Shown: positions 35,116 to 43,931 of the stretch, one piece after another
Position numbering within the stretch: the first letter of the stretch is position 1
Layout of the letters: every line of letters starts with the position of its first letter
Assembly (NCBI GenBank): GCA_963819075.1
Contig: CAWFUP010000003.1
Coordinates: forward strand, 1-64,000
Direction: 5' to 3'
DNA: 64,000 bases
Source of the DNA: CAVQBJ01 sp963819075
GTDB lineage: Bacteria > Actinomycetota > Thermoleophilia > Solirubrobacterales > Solirubrobacteraceae
The notes under the pieces: generated by a model
Database searches by the model: none
Told to the model about the DNA's origin: nothing
Seen by the model: the letters and a program-made list of their open reading frames with translations, nothing else
Program-made: the position numbers and the translations under genes

Positions 35116-36220
35116 ATGAGCGACACCGTTCTGCTTACGGGCGCAACCGGATTCGTCGGCATGGAAGTCATGGCGCGGATGCTCGAGCGCGACGACGAGA
35201 CGCGAATCGTCGCGCTCATCCGAGGCGCGGACCAGGCGGAGGCGACCGCGCGGTTGCATCACGTACTGCAGACGCTGTTCGACGACCCCGCGGTCGCCGC
35301 CGGGCGCGTGACGGCGCTTGCCGGCGACATCGCCGTCGACGGACTCGGCCTGAGAGAGATCGATCGCCTGCACGTGCTCGAGCGCGTGACGAGCGTCATC
35401 CATTGCGCGGCCTCGATCTCCTTCGACCTGCCGCTCGCTGCAGGCCATGAACATCAACGCGGGCGGCGCCGACCGCGTCGCCGAGCTCGCGCACGCGATC
35501 GCCGAGCGGGGGCGCCTACGCCGCGTCGTGCACGTGTCGACGGCCTATGTCGCCGGCCGGCACGATGGTCGCTTTCACGAGCACGACCACGCGGTCGGTC
35601 AGACGTTCCGCAACAGCTACGAGCACTCCAAGTACCACGCCGAGGCGCTCCTTCGCGAGCAGTACGACCTGCCGCTGGCGATCGTGCGTCCGAGCATCGT
35701 CGTCGGCGACAGCCAGAGTGGCTGGACCCCGACGTTCAACGTCATCTACTGGCCGCTGCGGGCGTTCGCGTCGGGACGCCTGGACGAGATCGCGGCCGAC
35801 CCTGCGGGACGCCTCGACGTCGTGCCCGTCGACTACGTGGCCGAAGGGATCATCGCCGCGCACGACCACGATCAGGCGTGCGGCACGCTCGCGCTCGTCG
35901 CCGGCGATCGTGCGGTGACGAACGCGGAGCTCGCCGGGCTGGCGGCCGAGCACTTCGGGCGGCCCGCGCCCAAGCTCGGTCAGGCCGGTGCCGGCCTGCT
36001 CTCGGAGGGTGAGGTGTACCTGCCCTACTTCGACGTGCGCGGCAGCTTCGACGACGAGCGCGCGCGGACCCTGATCGGCGAACGCGTTCCGTCACCACCG
36101 CCGCTGTCACGCTACTTCGGCACGATCGTCGACTACGCCCGGCTCGCCGAGTGGGGGCGCACGCCGCTCACCCGCGCCGCCGCACTGCGCCGCTCGCGCG
36201 AGCTCGCGCACGCCGCGTGA
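35116..36220 (+). pseudogene. SDR/male-sterility type NAD-binding reductase, one frameshift
   Basis: ATG 35116 has a GAGG site upstream. The NAD(P) motif TGATGFVG lies at residues 8-15, then VIHCAASISFDLPL. One extra base near 35436 in the string CGCTCGCTG shifts the frame. Reading resumes with QAMNINAGGADRVAELA, VVHVSTAYVAG and the catalytic YEHSKYHAE (YxxxK), then LAIVRPSIVVGDSQSGW. It matches the NAD_binding_4 group that includes fatty acyl-CoA reductases and thioester reductases. The substrate is probably a lipid or acyl thioester. Corrected length is ~367 aa. The nearest plus-strand gene, the GT39-like one at 37537, is not adjacent. Confidence 0.8.
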
Positions 36221-36223
36221 CCG

Positions 36224-37462
36224 TCAGCCGGCGATCGGCACGAGCAGCGAGATGCGCAGCGGTCCGGCCGGGAACGCCGTTCCCGTGAACGAGTAGGCCT
36301 CGTAGGTGCGTCCCCGATACGCAAGCGCCCCGCGGTCGGGGATCCAGGCCGGACCGGGGGACAAGGTGCTGCTCGGGATCTGCTCGTCGCCGACGCGCAG
36401 GATGACCTGAGCCCCGGTGTACGCTCGCGCCAGTGCGACGTAGCCGGCGTCGTCCTGGATGGCGGTCACGAACTGCCCGATCGCACGCCCGTTCTGGTGC
36501 AGCGTGCCCGACACCGGCGCGAGCGCATACGGCCCCCCAACGTCGTTGACGAGCTGGCCTCCGCGCAGGGCGCGGACGCGCACGATGTGGCGGTGGCTGC
36601 GGAAGAACGTGATGATCGCCGCTCGCGTCATGACGGGGTCCGCGGCGGCCACGGCGGCCACGAACGCCGGCGAGCGCGCGATGTAGGCGATCGTCTCCAG
36701 CGCGCTGTGGCTCATCGCCTCGTGCGCGTAGATGCGCTCGGCCACGGGACCGAGGACGTCCGCCACCGTTTCGGCCGGGCTCGATCCGCAGGCGGCGAAC
36801 AGCGATTGCGGGGCGAGCAGCGAGATGCGCTGCCGCCCGGTCACGTAGGCGGGCTCGGTGAATGTGTGGGCGACGTAGTCCGCGCCGCCGTAGCGCACGA
36901 CGCCGTCGGTGGGGATCGTGGCTGGGCCCGGCGCGAGCGTGCCGGCCAGCTGACGGCCGCCCTCGCGCACGAGCACGGCCGCGCCCGTGAGCCCGTGCAC
37001 GACGGCGGCGTACCCGGCGTCGCCCTGCACGGCGACCGCGAAGTGCCCGACGCTCGCGCCGCCAAGACGCAGCACGCCGGTCGCGCGCGCGATCGCCGGA
37101 CCCTGGCCGATGCTCACGAGCACATGCGGGCCGCGCTGCACGCGCAGGAAGGCGATCTGCGTGGTGCCGGCGAGCTGGCGCGCAGCCTGTGTGGCGGCGA
37201 CGGAATCGCCGGCCGCCACGGCGCGGACGAGCGGGCGAGAGCGCTCGACCTCGAGCTCGGCGCCCGTGACGACGCGCCCGCTGGTCACCTCGTCGTACGC
37301 GCGCATCGCCACCTGCTCGATCGTGCCCATGACAACCGTGCGACACGTGGCGGCGACATCGGTGGCGGACGCGCCGGGCCCGGTGGAACCGCACCCGGCG
37401 ACGAGCGCGGCGATGAGCGCCGGCGCGAGGAGGTCGCCGACGTGGCGCGGGGAGCGTCTCAT
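36224..37462 (-). CDS. lipoprotein with two tandem copies of a Cache-like sensor domain (412 aa)
   Basis: The leader MRRSPRHVGDLLAPALIAAL ends in the lipobox VAGC (C24). Two homologous ~185-residue halves follow. GHFAVAVQGDAGY at 139-151 matches GQFVTAIQDDAGY at 329-341, and the LAPGPATIPTDG...RISLLAP segment (176-217) matches LSPGPAWIPDRG...RISLLVP (368-409). The offset is 190 residues throughout. Each half has the helix-then-PAS-like strand order of periplasmic Cache sensors. There is no transmembrane signalling part, so it is a free lipid-anchored binding protein. No receptor gene is beside it, though a chemotaxis operon lies 4 kb away. The ligand is unknown. Confidence 0.72.
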   Translation of the reverse strand: MRRSPRHVGDLLAPALIAALVAGCGSTGPGASATDVAATCRTVVMGTIEQVAMRAYDEVTSGRVVTGAELEVERSRPLVRAVAAGDSVAATQAARQLAGTTQIAFLRVQRGPHVLVSIGQGPAIARATGVLRLGGASVGHFAVAVQGDAGYAAVVHGLTGAAVLVREGGRQLAGTLAPGPATIPTDGVVRYGGADYVAHTFTEPAYVTGRQRISLLAPQSLFAACGSSPAETVADVLGPVAERIYAHEAMSHSALETIAYIARSPAFVAAVAAADPVMTRAAIITFFRSHRHIVRVRALRGGQLVNDVGGPYALAPVSGTLHQNGRAIGQFVTAIQDDAGYVALARAYTGAQVILRVGDEQIPSSTLSPGPAWIPDRGALAYRGRTYEAYSFTGTAFPAGPLRISLLVPIAG

Positions 37463-37536
37463 GCGGTGGCAAGGGTAGCCCGGTCGCGGCGCGCGCCCGG
37501 TCCCGCCGCGCGAGCGATGGCGTAGGCTGCCGCGCG

Positions 37537-39018
37537 ATGGCCGGCCTGCCTTCCGCGCCTGCGGGCTCCGCGCCGGCGAGCCCGCTCATCCGCGACCGAT
37601 CGCCGCTGCGCCGCCTGTCGGCGCTGCGCGCGCGGCGCGAGGGCCGCTGGGCGGCGATCGCGCTGCTCGTGGCGATCGTGCTCGCCGGGGGAGCGCTGCG
37701 GCTGCACGCGGCGGATCGCGACCGGCCGGCGCTGTCGGCCGACGAGGTCGCCTATACGCACATCGCGAACGCCCTGCGCGTCGAGCACCGCTATGGCGCG
37801 ACGCACGAAGCCGACCCGTTTCGCTGGGCTCCGGCGACGCCCGTGCTGTTCGCGACGGCGGCCGTCCTCGCCGGCGCACACGACGTCGGCGGCGCGCATG
37901 GTCTCGGCCCGGCGCGCGTGGCCCAGGTCCTCGTCAGCACGGTCACGATCGTTGCCGTGTGGGGCCTGGCCCTCCTGCTCGCGGGCTGGGGCGCCGGACT
38001 GCTCGCCGCCGCCGCCATCGCCTTCTATCCGCCAGCGATCCATGATGCGGCATCGCTGCTGTCCGAGCCGCTCGGTGCGCTGCTGCTCGTGTGCGGGATC
38101 CTCGCCCTCGGATTGGCTGTGCGCCGCGACGACCGCCTGCTCGGCACCGACACCGATGCGCTCGATCGCCGCCGCACGCTCGCCGCCTATGGGGGCGCCG
38201 GCGGCGTGCTCGCCCTCAGCTGTCTCGCGCGCGCCGACATGCTCGCCGCGGCACTCGTGCTCCCGTTCGTCGTGGTGCTCGGGCGCCGCCACCTCGGCCG
38301 GCGAGCCGCGCTGCTGCGCGGCGGCGTGATGCTGGCCACCACCCTCGTCGTGCTCGCGCCCTGGACGCTGTACGCGACGGCGCGCACCGGTCACGTCGTG
38401 CCGGTTACCGATGGGACCCAGGACACGGTGTTCATCGCCACCTACCTTCCCGGCAACGGCGAGCTCCACGGCGTGTTCATGCGCTTCAAGGCGGCCGCGT
38501 GCGCGCGCTTCCACTCGCCGTCGGCCTGCAACAACGATCCCCTCACCGTGCCGCCGGCGAGCGAGGTGTTTGCGGTCGTCGCGGCGCAGCACCCCAACCT
38601 GAGCCACAGCGCGGCGGTCAGCGCCGCCATCCACGAGAACCTGAGCAAGTACCTGCTCGGCGAGCCGCTGCAGTACACGGGGATGCTCGCGCGCCACTTC
38701 TGGCGGCTGTGGGGCGGCTACTTCCTCGGCGCCCTCGGCTATCAGCTCAACACCGGCACGCTGTGGCTGCACCGTCTGCTCGCCCTGCTCAGCGCAGTCG
38801 GCCTGCTCGCGGGGCTGTGGCGCTCGCGCAATGTCACGCTTGCCGCCGCCACCGTGGCGCTCGTGCTGCTCACGCTGCTCAACACGATCTATGTCGCGGA
38901 GGCGCGCGACAACGAGCGCATGATCCCGCTGCTCATCGGGGCCGGGATCGCCGGCTGGTTCGTCGCGCTGGCCTCACGGGCCCCCGGCGCACGTCACGAC
39001 GTCGCGGCGCGCAACTAG
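37537..39018 (+). CDS. GT39/ArnT-like polytopic membrane glycosyltransferase (493 aa)
   Basis: A basic N-terminus leads to a first helix ending ALRLHAADRDRPALSADEVA, where the early Asp/Glu after helix one is the catalytic-acid position of the GT-C fold. About 11 more hydrophobic segments follow, with ARADMLAAALVLPFVVVL, APWTLYATARTGHVVPVT and a 100-residue periplasmic part (FHSPSACNNDPLTVPPASEV). The fold transfers sugars from polyprenyl-phosphate donors to protein or glycan outside the membrane. The next gene, at 39123, encodes a UDP-sugar mutase-like enzyme, so a surface polysaccharide role is plausible. Confidence 0.8.
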   Translation: MAGLPSAPAGSAPASPLIRDRSPLRRLSALRARREGRWAAIALLVAIVLAGGALRLHAADRDRPALSADEVAYTHIANALRVEHRYGATHEADPFRWAPATPVLFATAAVLAGAHDVGGAHGLGPARVAQVLVSTVTIVAVWGLALLLAGWGAGLLAAAAIAFYPPAIHDAASLLSEPLGALLLVCGILALGLAVRRDDRLLGTDTDALDRRRTLAAYGGAGGVLALSCLARADMLAAALVLPFVVVLGRRHLGRRAALLRGGVMLATTLVVLAPWTLYATARTGHVVPVTDGTQDTVFIATYLPGNGELHGVFMRFKAAACARFHSPSACNNDPLTVPPASEVFAVVAAQHPNLSHSAAVSAAIHENLSKYLLGEPLQYTGMLARHFWRLWGGYFLGALGYQLNTGTLWLHRLLALLSAVGLLAGLWRSRNVTLAAATVALVLLTLLNTIYVAEARDNERMIPLLIGAGIAGWFVALASRAPGARHDVAARN

Positions 39019-39122
39019 TATGTGGGCTCGTCGCCGACCGCCGTCTCGCCGCCCGGACGGTGCGCGTCGTGTGGACGGCACCCCGCGTGGCCACGCACGC
39101 GCGGCGCGCGTCCCGAGTCCGC

Positions 39123-40697
39123 ATGGAGCCCCCAGCCCACAGCCTGACGCCGCGCCCGGCACCGGACCGACCCGTGCTCGTGCTCGGCGCGGGGCCGGCC
39201 GGCCTGACCGCCGCCTACGAACTGGGTAAGGCGGGGTGGCCCGTCGTCGTGGTCGAGGCCGAGGACCAGGTGGGCGGGCTCGCCAAGACGGTGGTGCGCG
39301 ACGGCTACCGCTTCGACCTCGGCGGGCATCGCTTCTTCACCAAGGCGCGCGAGGTCGAGGCGCTGTGGCACGAGGTCCTACACGAGGAGTTCCTGGAGCG
39401 TCCCCGGATGTCGCGTATCTACTGGAACGGGCGCTTCCTCGACTATCCGCTGCGGGGGACCGACGTCATTCGCAAGCTCGGTCCCGTCGAGCTCGTGCGC
39501 TCCGGGGGCTCCTACCTGCGCGCCACCCTGCGCCGCAAGGGCGAGGAAGACACCTTCGAGGAGTGGGTCTCCAACCGATTCGGACGCCGGCTCTTCGAGC
39601 ACTTCTTCAAGTCCTACACCGAGAAGGTGTGGGGTGTGCCGACGAGCGAGCTGCGCGCCGAGTGGGCGGCACAGCGGATCCGCGGCCTGTCGTTCTTCTC
39701 GGCGGCGCGGGCCGCGTTCTTCGGCAACGAGGGCAACAAGGTCAAGAGCCTGATCGATCGCTTCCACTATCCCCGCTACGGCCCCGGCCAGCTGTGGGAG
39801 GCGATGTCCGACGCGATCGAGGGCTGGGGCGGTGAGGTGCTGCTCGACTGCGAAGTCACCGGCCTGTCTGTCGAGGACGGGCGCGTGTCGTCGATCGAGG
39901 CGGGCGGGCGCACGTTCACGCCGTCGCACGTCATCTCCTCGCTGCCGCTGTCGGCCACGGTCAACATGAGCTCCCCGGCGGCGCCGGCCGCCGTGCGCGA
40001 GGCGGCGGCGGGCCTGCGCTACCGCGACTTCCTGACGGTCGCGCTCGTCCTCGACGGTGAGGACCTCTTCCCCGACAACTGGATCTACATCCACGACCCC
40101 GACGTCAAGGTCGGACGGATCCAGAACTACCGCTCCTGGAGCCCGTGGATGGTGCCGGACCCGAGCGCCGCCTGCGTCGGTCTGGAGTACTTCTGCTTCG
40201 AGGGGGACGAGCTCTGGCGCGCCGACGACACGGAGCTGATCGCGCTGGCCGGCCGCGAGCTCGCGGCTCTCGGACTCGCGGACGAGCGGCGCATCCGGCG
40301 CGGCTACGTGGTGCGCGTGCCGCGGGCCTACCCGATGTACGACAGCAGCTACGCCGATCGCGTCGCCACGATCCGTGGCTGGCTCGCCGGGATCGAGAAC
40401 CTCCAGCAGGTCGGGCGCAACGGCCTGCATCGCTACAACAACTCAGACCACTCCTCGCTGACCGCAATGCGCGCGGTCGACCGGCTGCTCACCGGCGCCG
40501 ACCACGACATCTGGGCCGTGAACGTCGAGAGCGTCTATCACGAGGAGGACGTCCTCGACGAGCAGCCCTACCGCGCCGCCGAGCTCGCCGGCCCGGCCGG
40601 ATCGTCGCGCCCGCCGGCGCCGGCCGCCCCGCCTCCGGCAGGGGGTTCCGGCGAGCCCGGCGCCGAGCAGGCTTCGGTCCTTCTTCACCGCCGTTGA
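39123..40697 (+). CDS. FAD-dependent UDP-galactopyranose mutase-like protein (524 aa)
   Basis: ATG 39123 begins just before the FAD motif VLVLGAGPAGLTAAYELG. VVVVEAEDQVGGLAKTVVRD and RFDLGGHRFFTK match the Glf/protoporphyrinogen-oxidase-like group. SRIYWNGRFLDYPLR and YTEKVWGVPTSEL are signatures of the long UGM-like branch found in glycan clusters, and RVPRAYPMYD and GLHRYNNSDHSSLTAMRAVD complete it. A low-complexity Ala/Pro tail of ~35 residues ends the protein. It should rearrange or oxidise a nucleotide sugar for envelope polysaccharide. The exact reaction is not fixed by sequence. Confidence 0.83.
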   Translation: MEPPAHSLTPRPAPDRPVLVLGAGPAGLTAAYELGKAGWPVVVVEAEDQVGGLAKTVVRDGYRFDLGGHRFFTKAREVEALWHEVLHEEFLERPRMSRIYWNGRFLDYPLRGTDVIRKLGPVELVRSGGSYLRATLRRKGEEDTFEEWVSNRFGRRLFEHFFKSYTEKVWGVPTSELRAEWAAQRIRGLSFFSAARAAFFGNEGNKVKSLIDRFHYPRYGPGQLWEAMSDAIEGWGGEVLLDCEVTGLSVEDGRVSSIEAGGRTFTPSHVISSLPLSATVNMSSPAAPAAVREAAAGLRYRDFLTVALVLDGEDLFPDNWIYIHDPDVKVGRIQNYRSWSPWMVPDPSAACVGLEYFCFEGDELWRADDTELIALAGRELAALGLADERRIRRGYVVRVPRAYPMYDSSYADRVATIRGWLAGIENLQQVGRNGLHRYNNSDHSSLTAMRAVDRLLTGADHDIWAVNVESVYHEEDVLDEQPYRAAELAGPAGSSRPPAPAAPPPAGGSGEPGAEQASVLLHRR

Positions 40698-40725
40698 CGG
40701 CATCTTCACCGGGGTGCGGTTAGAT

Positions 40726-41139
40726 ATGAGCATGCCCCAACTCGCCCACCTCACCGCCACGGAGCTGCACGACGCCCCGACCGGACGCCTGCACGGCGTG
40801 CCGTCGCCGCTGGCGCTGGCACCTCGATCCCCGACCGGGACCCTCCCCGAGGGACCGCACCTGCTCCTGCGCACCGGGGATGAGACCGAGCTCGTCGCGC
40901 TGCGCGGCGAGGTGACCCACATCGGGCGCGGCCTGGCGGCCGATGTCCGCCTCGACGACCACCTCGTGTCACGCCGCCACGCGATCATCCTCGCGGACCC
41001 CGGGGGCGCGCGGCGGCTGATCGACGATCGCAGCGCGAACGGGATCGTGCTCAACGGACGCGTCGTCACCGAGGCCGAGCTGCGCCACGGCGACGTGATC
41101 GTTCTCGGGCGCAGCGTCCTGCGCTATTTCGACCGCTGA
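40726..41139 (+). CDS. FHA-domain protein (137 aa)
   Basis: ATG 40726 was chosen. GTG 40714 and ATG 40732 are in the same frame and possible. The first ~50 residues are flexible and proline-rich. The FHA domain then reads THIGRGLAADVRLDDHLVSR and RHAIILADP, with the phosphothreonine-binding Arg of GR and Ser-Arg-Arg-His of VSRRH, then DDRSANGIVLNGR. No kinase or phosphatase gene adjoins it. It converges with cheY, only nine bases away, which hints at, but does not show, a link to motility signalling. Confidence 0.88.
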   Translation: MSMPQLAHLTATELHDAPTGRLHGVPSPLALAPRSPTGTLPEGPHLLLRTGDETELVALRGEVTHIGRGLAADVRLDDHLVSRRHAIILADPGGARRLIDDRSANGIVLNGRVVTEAELRHGDVIVLGRSVLRYFDR

Positions 41140-41148
41140 ATCGCGCCC

Positions 41149-41508
41149 TCAGCTCATCGCCTTGTCGATCGCGCTCAGCACGCGTTCGGTGGCGAAGGGC
41201 TTGACGATGAAGTCCTTGGCCCCCGTCTTGACCGCCTCCAGGACCTTTGTCTCCTGGCCGATCGCCGAGCACATGACCACCCGCGCAGACGGGTCGAGCG
41301 CGATGATCTCGCGCAGGGCGGCGATGCCGTCCATCTCGGGCATCGTGATGTCGAGCGTCATGACGTCGGGGCGCAGCTCCTTGAAGCGGTCGATCGCCTC
41401 GTGGCCGTTGGCGGCCTCGCCGATGACCTCGTGGCCGCCGCTGGTCAGAGCGTCGGCCACCACCTTGCGCATGAACATCGCGTCGTCGACTACGAGCACT
41501 CTGGCCAT
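41149..41508 (-). CDS. cheY: chemotaxis response regulator CheY (119 aa)
   Basis: GAGGAGT lies about six bases before ATG 41508. The upstream in-frame ATG 41550 overlaps fliY and is less likely. The receiver domain is complete: acidic pair VVDD (residues 7-9), phospho-acceptor D53 in TLDITMPEMDG, conserved Ser/Thr in VVMCSAI and Lys in FIVKPF. There is no output domain. It is the last gene of the chemotaxis operon, directly after the FliY-type switch protein it should bind when phosphorylated by CheA. Confidence 0.93.
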   Translation of the reverse strand: MARVLVVDDAMFMRKVVADALTSGGHEVIGEAANGHEAIDRFKELRPDVMTLDITMPEMDGIAALREIIALDPSARVVMCSAIGQETKVLEAVKTGAKDFIVKPFATERVLSAIDKAMS

Positions 41509-41539
41509 ACGCGACTCCTCTCGGTTGTGGGGAAGGATC

Positions 41540-42355
41540 TCATTGTTCAAGCAGTTCGTCGATGCACACCGCCCACTGGCCTCCGTCGAGGAGCAGGCGA
41601 CCCCGGGCGAACGGCAGTCCGTTGACGTGTAGGTCGACCGGATCGTTCGCGAGCCGGTCGAGCCCGACGACGGTGCCGTGGTAGAGGCAGAGGATCTCGT
41701 CGGCGCTCAGGTGGGTACGCCCGAGCTCGACGTCCAACCGTAGCGTGGTGTCGAGCAGCCAGCCGGAGGCGATCGACGACGCGTCGTTCACGACCGGCTC
41801 GGTGTGCAGACCTTCGAGCGCCGCCTCCATGCGCAGCACGAAGGCCTGCGGCACGAGCTGTACGAAGCGACCCTCCTCGCCCTCGACGGTGAACGACGCG
41901 CTCGTCACGTAGGCGGCCTGCTCGCTCTCCAGTGGACCGCCCGCCTCGGTCATCTGGTTGGTCTCGGGCGGCGCGAGCTCGACCTCGCGACCGATGACGG
42001 CCGCGGTCGCCGCGGCGGCCGCGGCGAGCATCTGGTTGGCCGCCTCGCTGACGGCCGACAGGGCCAGGGCGCTCAGCGCGCCACCGGTCTGGCCCTCCTC
42101 GCCGGCGCCCATCGCGGTGGCCACGCGGCGCGCCCCGGCGGCGGTCAGGGCGAGCACGTTGCCCCCGCGGACGCCGCCCACGTAGGAGACGCTCGAGACG
42201 ACGGCCGGAAGTGGAAGCGCTTCGAGCGGGTCGACTTCGCGGGCGATGATGCGCGCCGTGCCGATCTCGGCCTCGACCCCGAAACCGCGCAGCGCCTCAC
42301 CGACGGCGTTGGCCGTGGCCTGCGCGAGCTCGATGATCGCCTGTTCGGCGCTCAT
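41540..42355 (-). CDS. fliY: flagellar motor switch protein FliY/FliN type with CheC-like domain (271 aa)
   Basis: The N-terminal ~180 residues form a CheC/CheX-like domain. One phosphatase-type E-x-x-N motif is visible (SAVSEAANQM), so it may dephosphorylate CheY-P. The C-terminal SpoA/FliN domain (about 195-271) has TLRLDVELGRTHLSADEIL and ANDPVDLHVNGLPFARGRL. The ATG overlaps the fliM stop as ATGA (42355-42352). Together with FliM it forms the cytoplasmic C ring that sets rotation direction. Confidence 0.88.
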   Translation of the reverse strand: MSAEQAIIELAQATANAVGEALRGFGVEAEIGTARIIAREVDPLEALPLPAVVSSVSYVGGVRGGNVLALTAAGARRVATAMGAGEEGQTGGALSALALSAVSEAANQMLAAAAAATAAVIGREVELAPPETNQMTEAGGPLESEQAAYVTSASFTVEGEEGRFVQLVPQAFVLRMEAALEGLHTEPVVNDASSIASGWLLDTTLRLDVELGRTHLSADEILCLYHGTVVGLDRLANDPVDLHVNGLPFARGRLLLDGGQWAVCIDELLEQ

Positions 42356-43317
42356 TGCAGGCGGCTCCCCTCGATCTGCACGGCCCGTCGCGAGCCCTTA
42401 CTGCCCGGGCGCGCGTGGTGCAGCGGGACGTCGTCGGCATATAGCGTCACCGGTCCGGCGGGGCCGAGGCGCAGGACGTCCCCGACGCTCATCGCCAGCA
42501 GCTCGGCGGCCGTCACGTCGATCGAGGCGACCTCGGCCCGGATCTCGATGTCGACGATCCCCAGCGCGTCGCGCATGTGGCGGCGCTCGGTCGGGTCGCT
42601 TCCCGCCTCGGTGGCGTCCGGCTCGGTGAACTTGCCGCTCGCCTCGCTGATCGACGCGTGAGGGAGCATGACGCGCAGCACGAACGAACGCTGATCGACG
42701 GACACCTCCACGGAGGCGACGAGCGCCGGCTCCGCGGGCGAGGCGATCTGCATGCCCGGGGCCTCGAGCTCGAGCTCGGCGAACATCAGATCGACGCCGA
42801 CGGCGTCCTTCCACACGAACGACAGCTGGTCGACGAGCAGCGCGAACACCCGCCGCGCGAGCGTCAGATCGATCTCGCTGAGGCGGCGATCGGATACGGG
42901 GGTGTGGTTGACCGAGCTGCCCCCGCAGAGGCGCTCGATGAGCGTCAGCACGAACAGGCGCTCGAGCGTCATGACGAGCCGCGTGCCGAGCGGGTCGAGC
43001 TCGATGATCGCCCAGATCGCGTCCTGGCCGGCCTCGGCGACCGCGCTCGCCCAGGCGAGCTGGTTGACGCCGATCACCTCCATGTCCACGCTCGCGTGTG
43101 TCTCGCCGCTGAGCGCGGTCGTCGCCGTCCGGCAGAAGGCCTCGTGGGCGCGTCGCAGTTGGCGCTCCTGGTCCTTGGTGAAGGTGCTCGGCCGCGAGAA
43201 GTCGATCGGCGTCACTCGCCGCCCACGCGGCCGCCGGGTTGCCGCGTTGGTCAGGCGACCGTCGCGCTCCGCTTCGAAGAGCGCTCCGATCTGTGAGTCG
43301 GTGAGCTGCTCACTCAT
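42352..43317 (-). CDS. fliM: flagellar motor switch protein FliM (321 aa)
   Basis: The N-terminus LTDSQIGALFEAERDG corresponds to the EIDALL-type peptide that binds CheY-P. A basic linker (RRPRGRRVTPIDFSRPSTFT) leads to the middle domain (RRAHEAFCRTATTALSG, SERLCGG-like LIERLCGGSSV). The C-terminal SpoA domain reads IEIRAEVASIDVTAAELLAM and GDVLRLGPAGPVTLYADDVP. Length is normal. It lies between cheC and fliY in one operon. Confidence 0.93.
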   Translation of the reverse strand: MSEQLTDSQIGALFEAERDGRLTNAATRRPRGRRVTPIDFSRPSTFTKDQERQLRRAHEAFCRTATTALSGETHASVDMEVIGVNQLAWASAVAEAGQDAIWAIIELDPLGTRLVMTLERLFVLTLIERLCGGSSVNHTPVSDRRLSEIDLTLARRVFALLVDQLSFVWKDAVGVDLMFAELELEAPGMQIASPAEPALVASVEVSVDQRSFVLRVMLPHASISEASGKFTEPDATEAGSDPTERRHMRDALGIVDIEIRAEVASIDVTAAELLAMSVGDVLRLGPAGPVTLYADDVPLHHARPGSKGSRRAVQIEGSRLQ

Positions 43318-43321
43318 GCGA

Positions 43322-43912
43322 TCACGGGCTGACGCCGAGGCGGTCGAAGATGCTGCTCAGCCCGCCGGCCGAGGGGATGAACAGGAACGAGGGCGAGCAT
43401 TCGTGACGGTCCACGGTGAGCGTGGACTCAATCAGCAGCGCGATCTCGTCCTCGCCGGTGGCGAGCAGCGACGAGGAGAGCAGGCTGTCGACCATGTCCC
43501 GCACGAGCTCCGGCGGGCGCGGCTCGAGCTCGGCGCCGATCATCGTTCCGAGCGCGCGGACGTAGGACGCCCCGAGGATGTTCCCGACTTCGGCGACCGC
43601 GGAATCGGCGATCTCGTCGCCGACCTCGACACCGAGCAGCTCGCAGACGGTGCCCACCGTGCCCGTGCCCATGAGGATCATCACGAGCGCCTCGAGGTCG
43701 CCGACGATCGGCAGGAGGACGGCGGTCAGCGAGCCCTCTGGGCTTCGCGTCGACTCGACGACCTGGTCGATCGGTATCAGGCGCGCGTGGGCGATGTCGA
43801 TGTCGACCGGCACGCCGATCATGCTCGACAGCGCGGTGGCCGCGGTGCCCGATCCGACGTTGCCGAGTTCACGCATCGCGTCGAGTTGCAGGTCGGAGAA
43901 GGGGTAGGTCAC
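43322..43912 (-). CDS. cheC: CheY-P phosphatase CheC (196 aa)
   Basis: GTG 43912 with an AAAGGAT-type site is the best start. The frame runs further back to 44050 into cheA but without support. Two active-site motifs are intact: MRELGNVGSGTAATALS and AEVGNILGASYVRALG, each with E-x-x-N. This two-site form is the hydrolase that ends the CheY-P signal and is often controlled by CheD. No cheD is in the window. The gene follows cheA by 19 bases. Confidence 0.93.
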   Translation of the reverse strand: MTYPFSDLQLDAMRELGNVGSGTAATALSSMIGVPVDIDIAHARLIPIDQVVESTRSPEGSLTAVLLPIVGDLEALVMILMGTGTVGTVCELLGVEVGDEIADSAVAEVGNILGASYVRALGTMIGAELEPRPPELVRDMVDSLLSSSLLATGEDEIALLIESTLTVDRHECSPSFLFIPSAGGLSSIFDRLGVSP

Positions 43913-43931
43913 GGGGATCCTTTCGGTGGCC

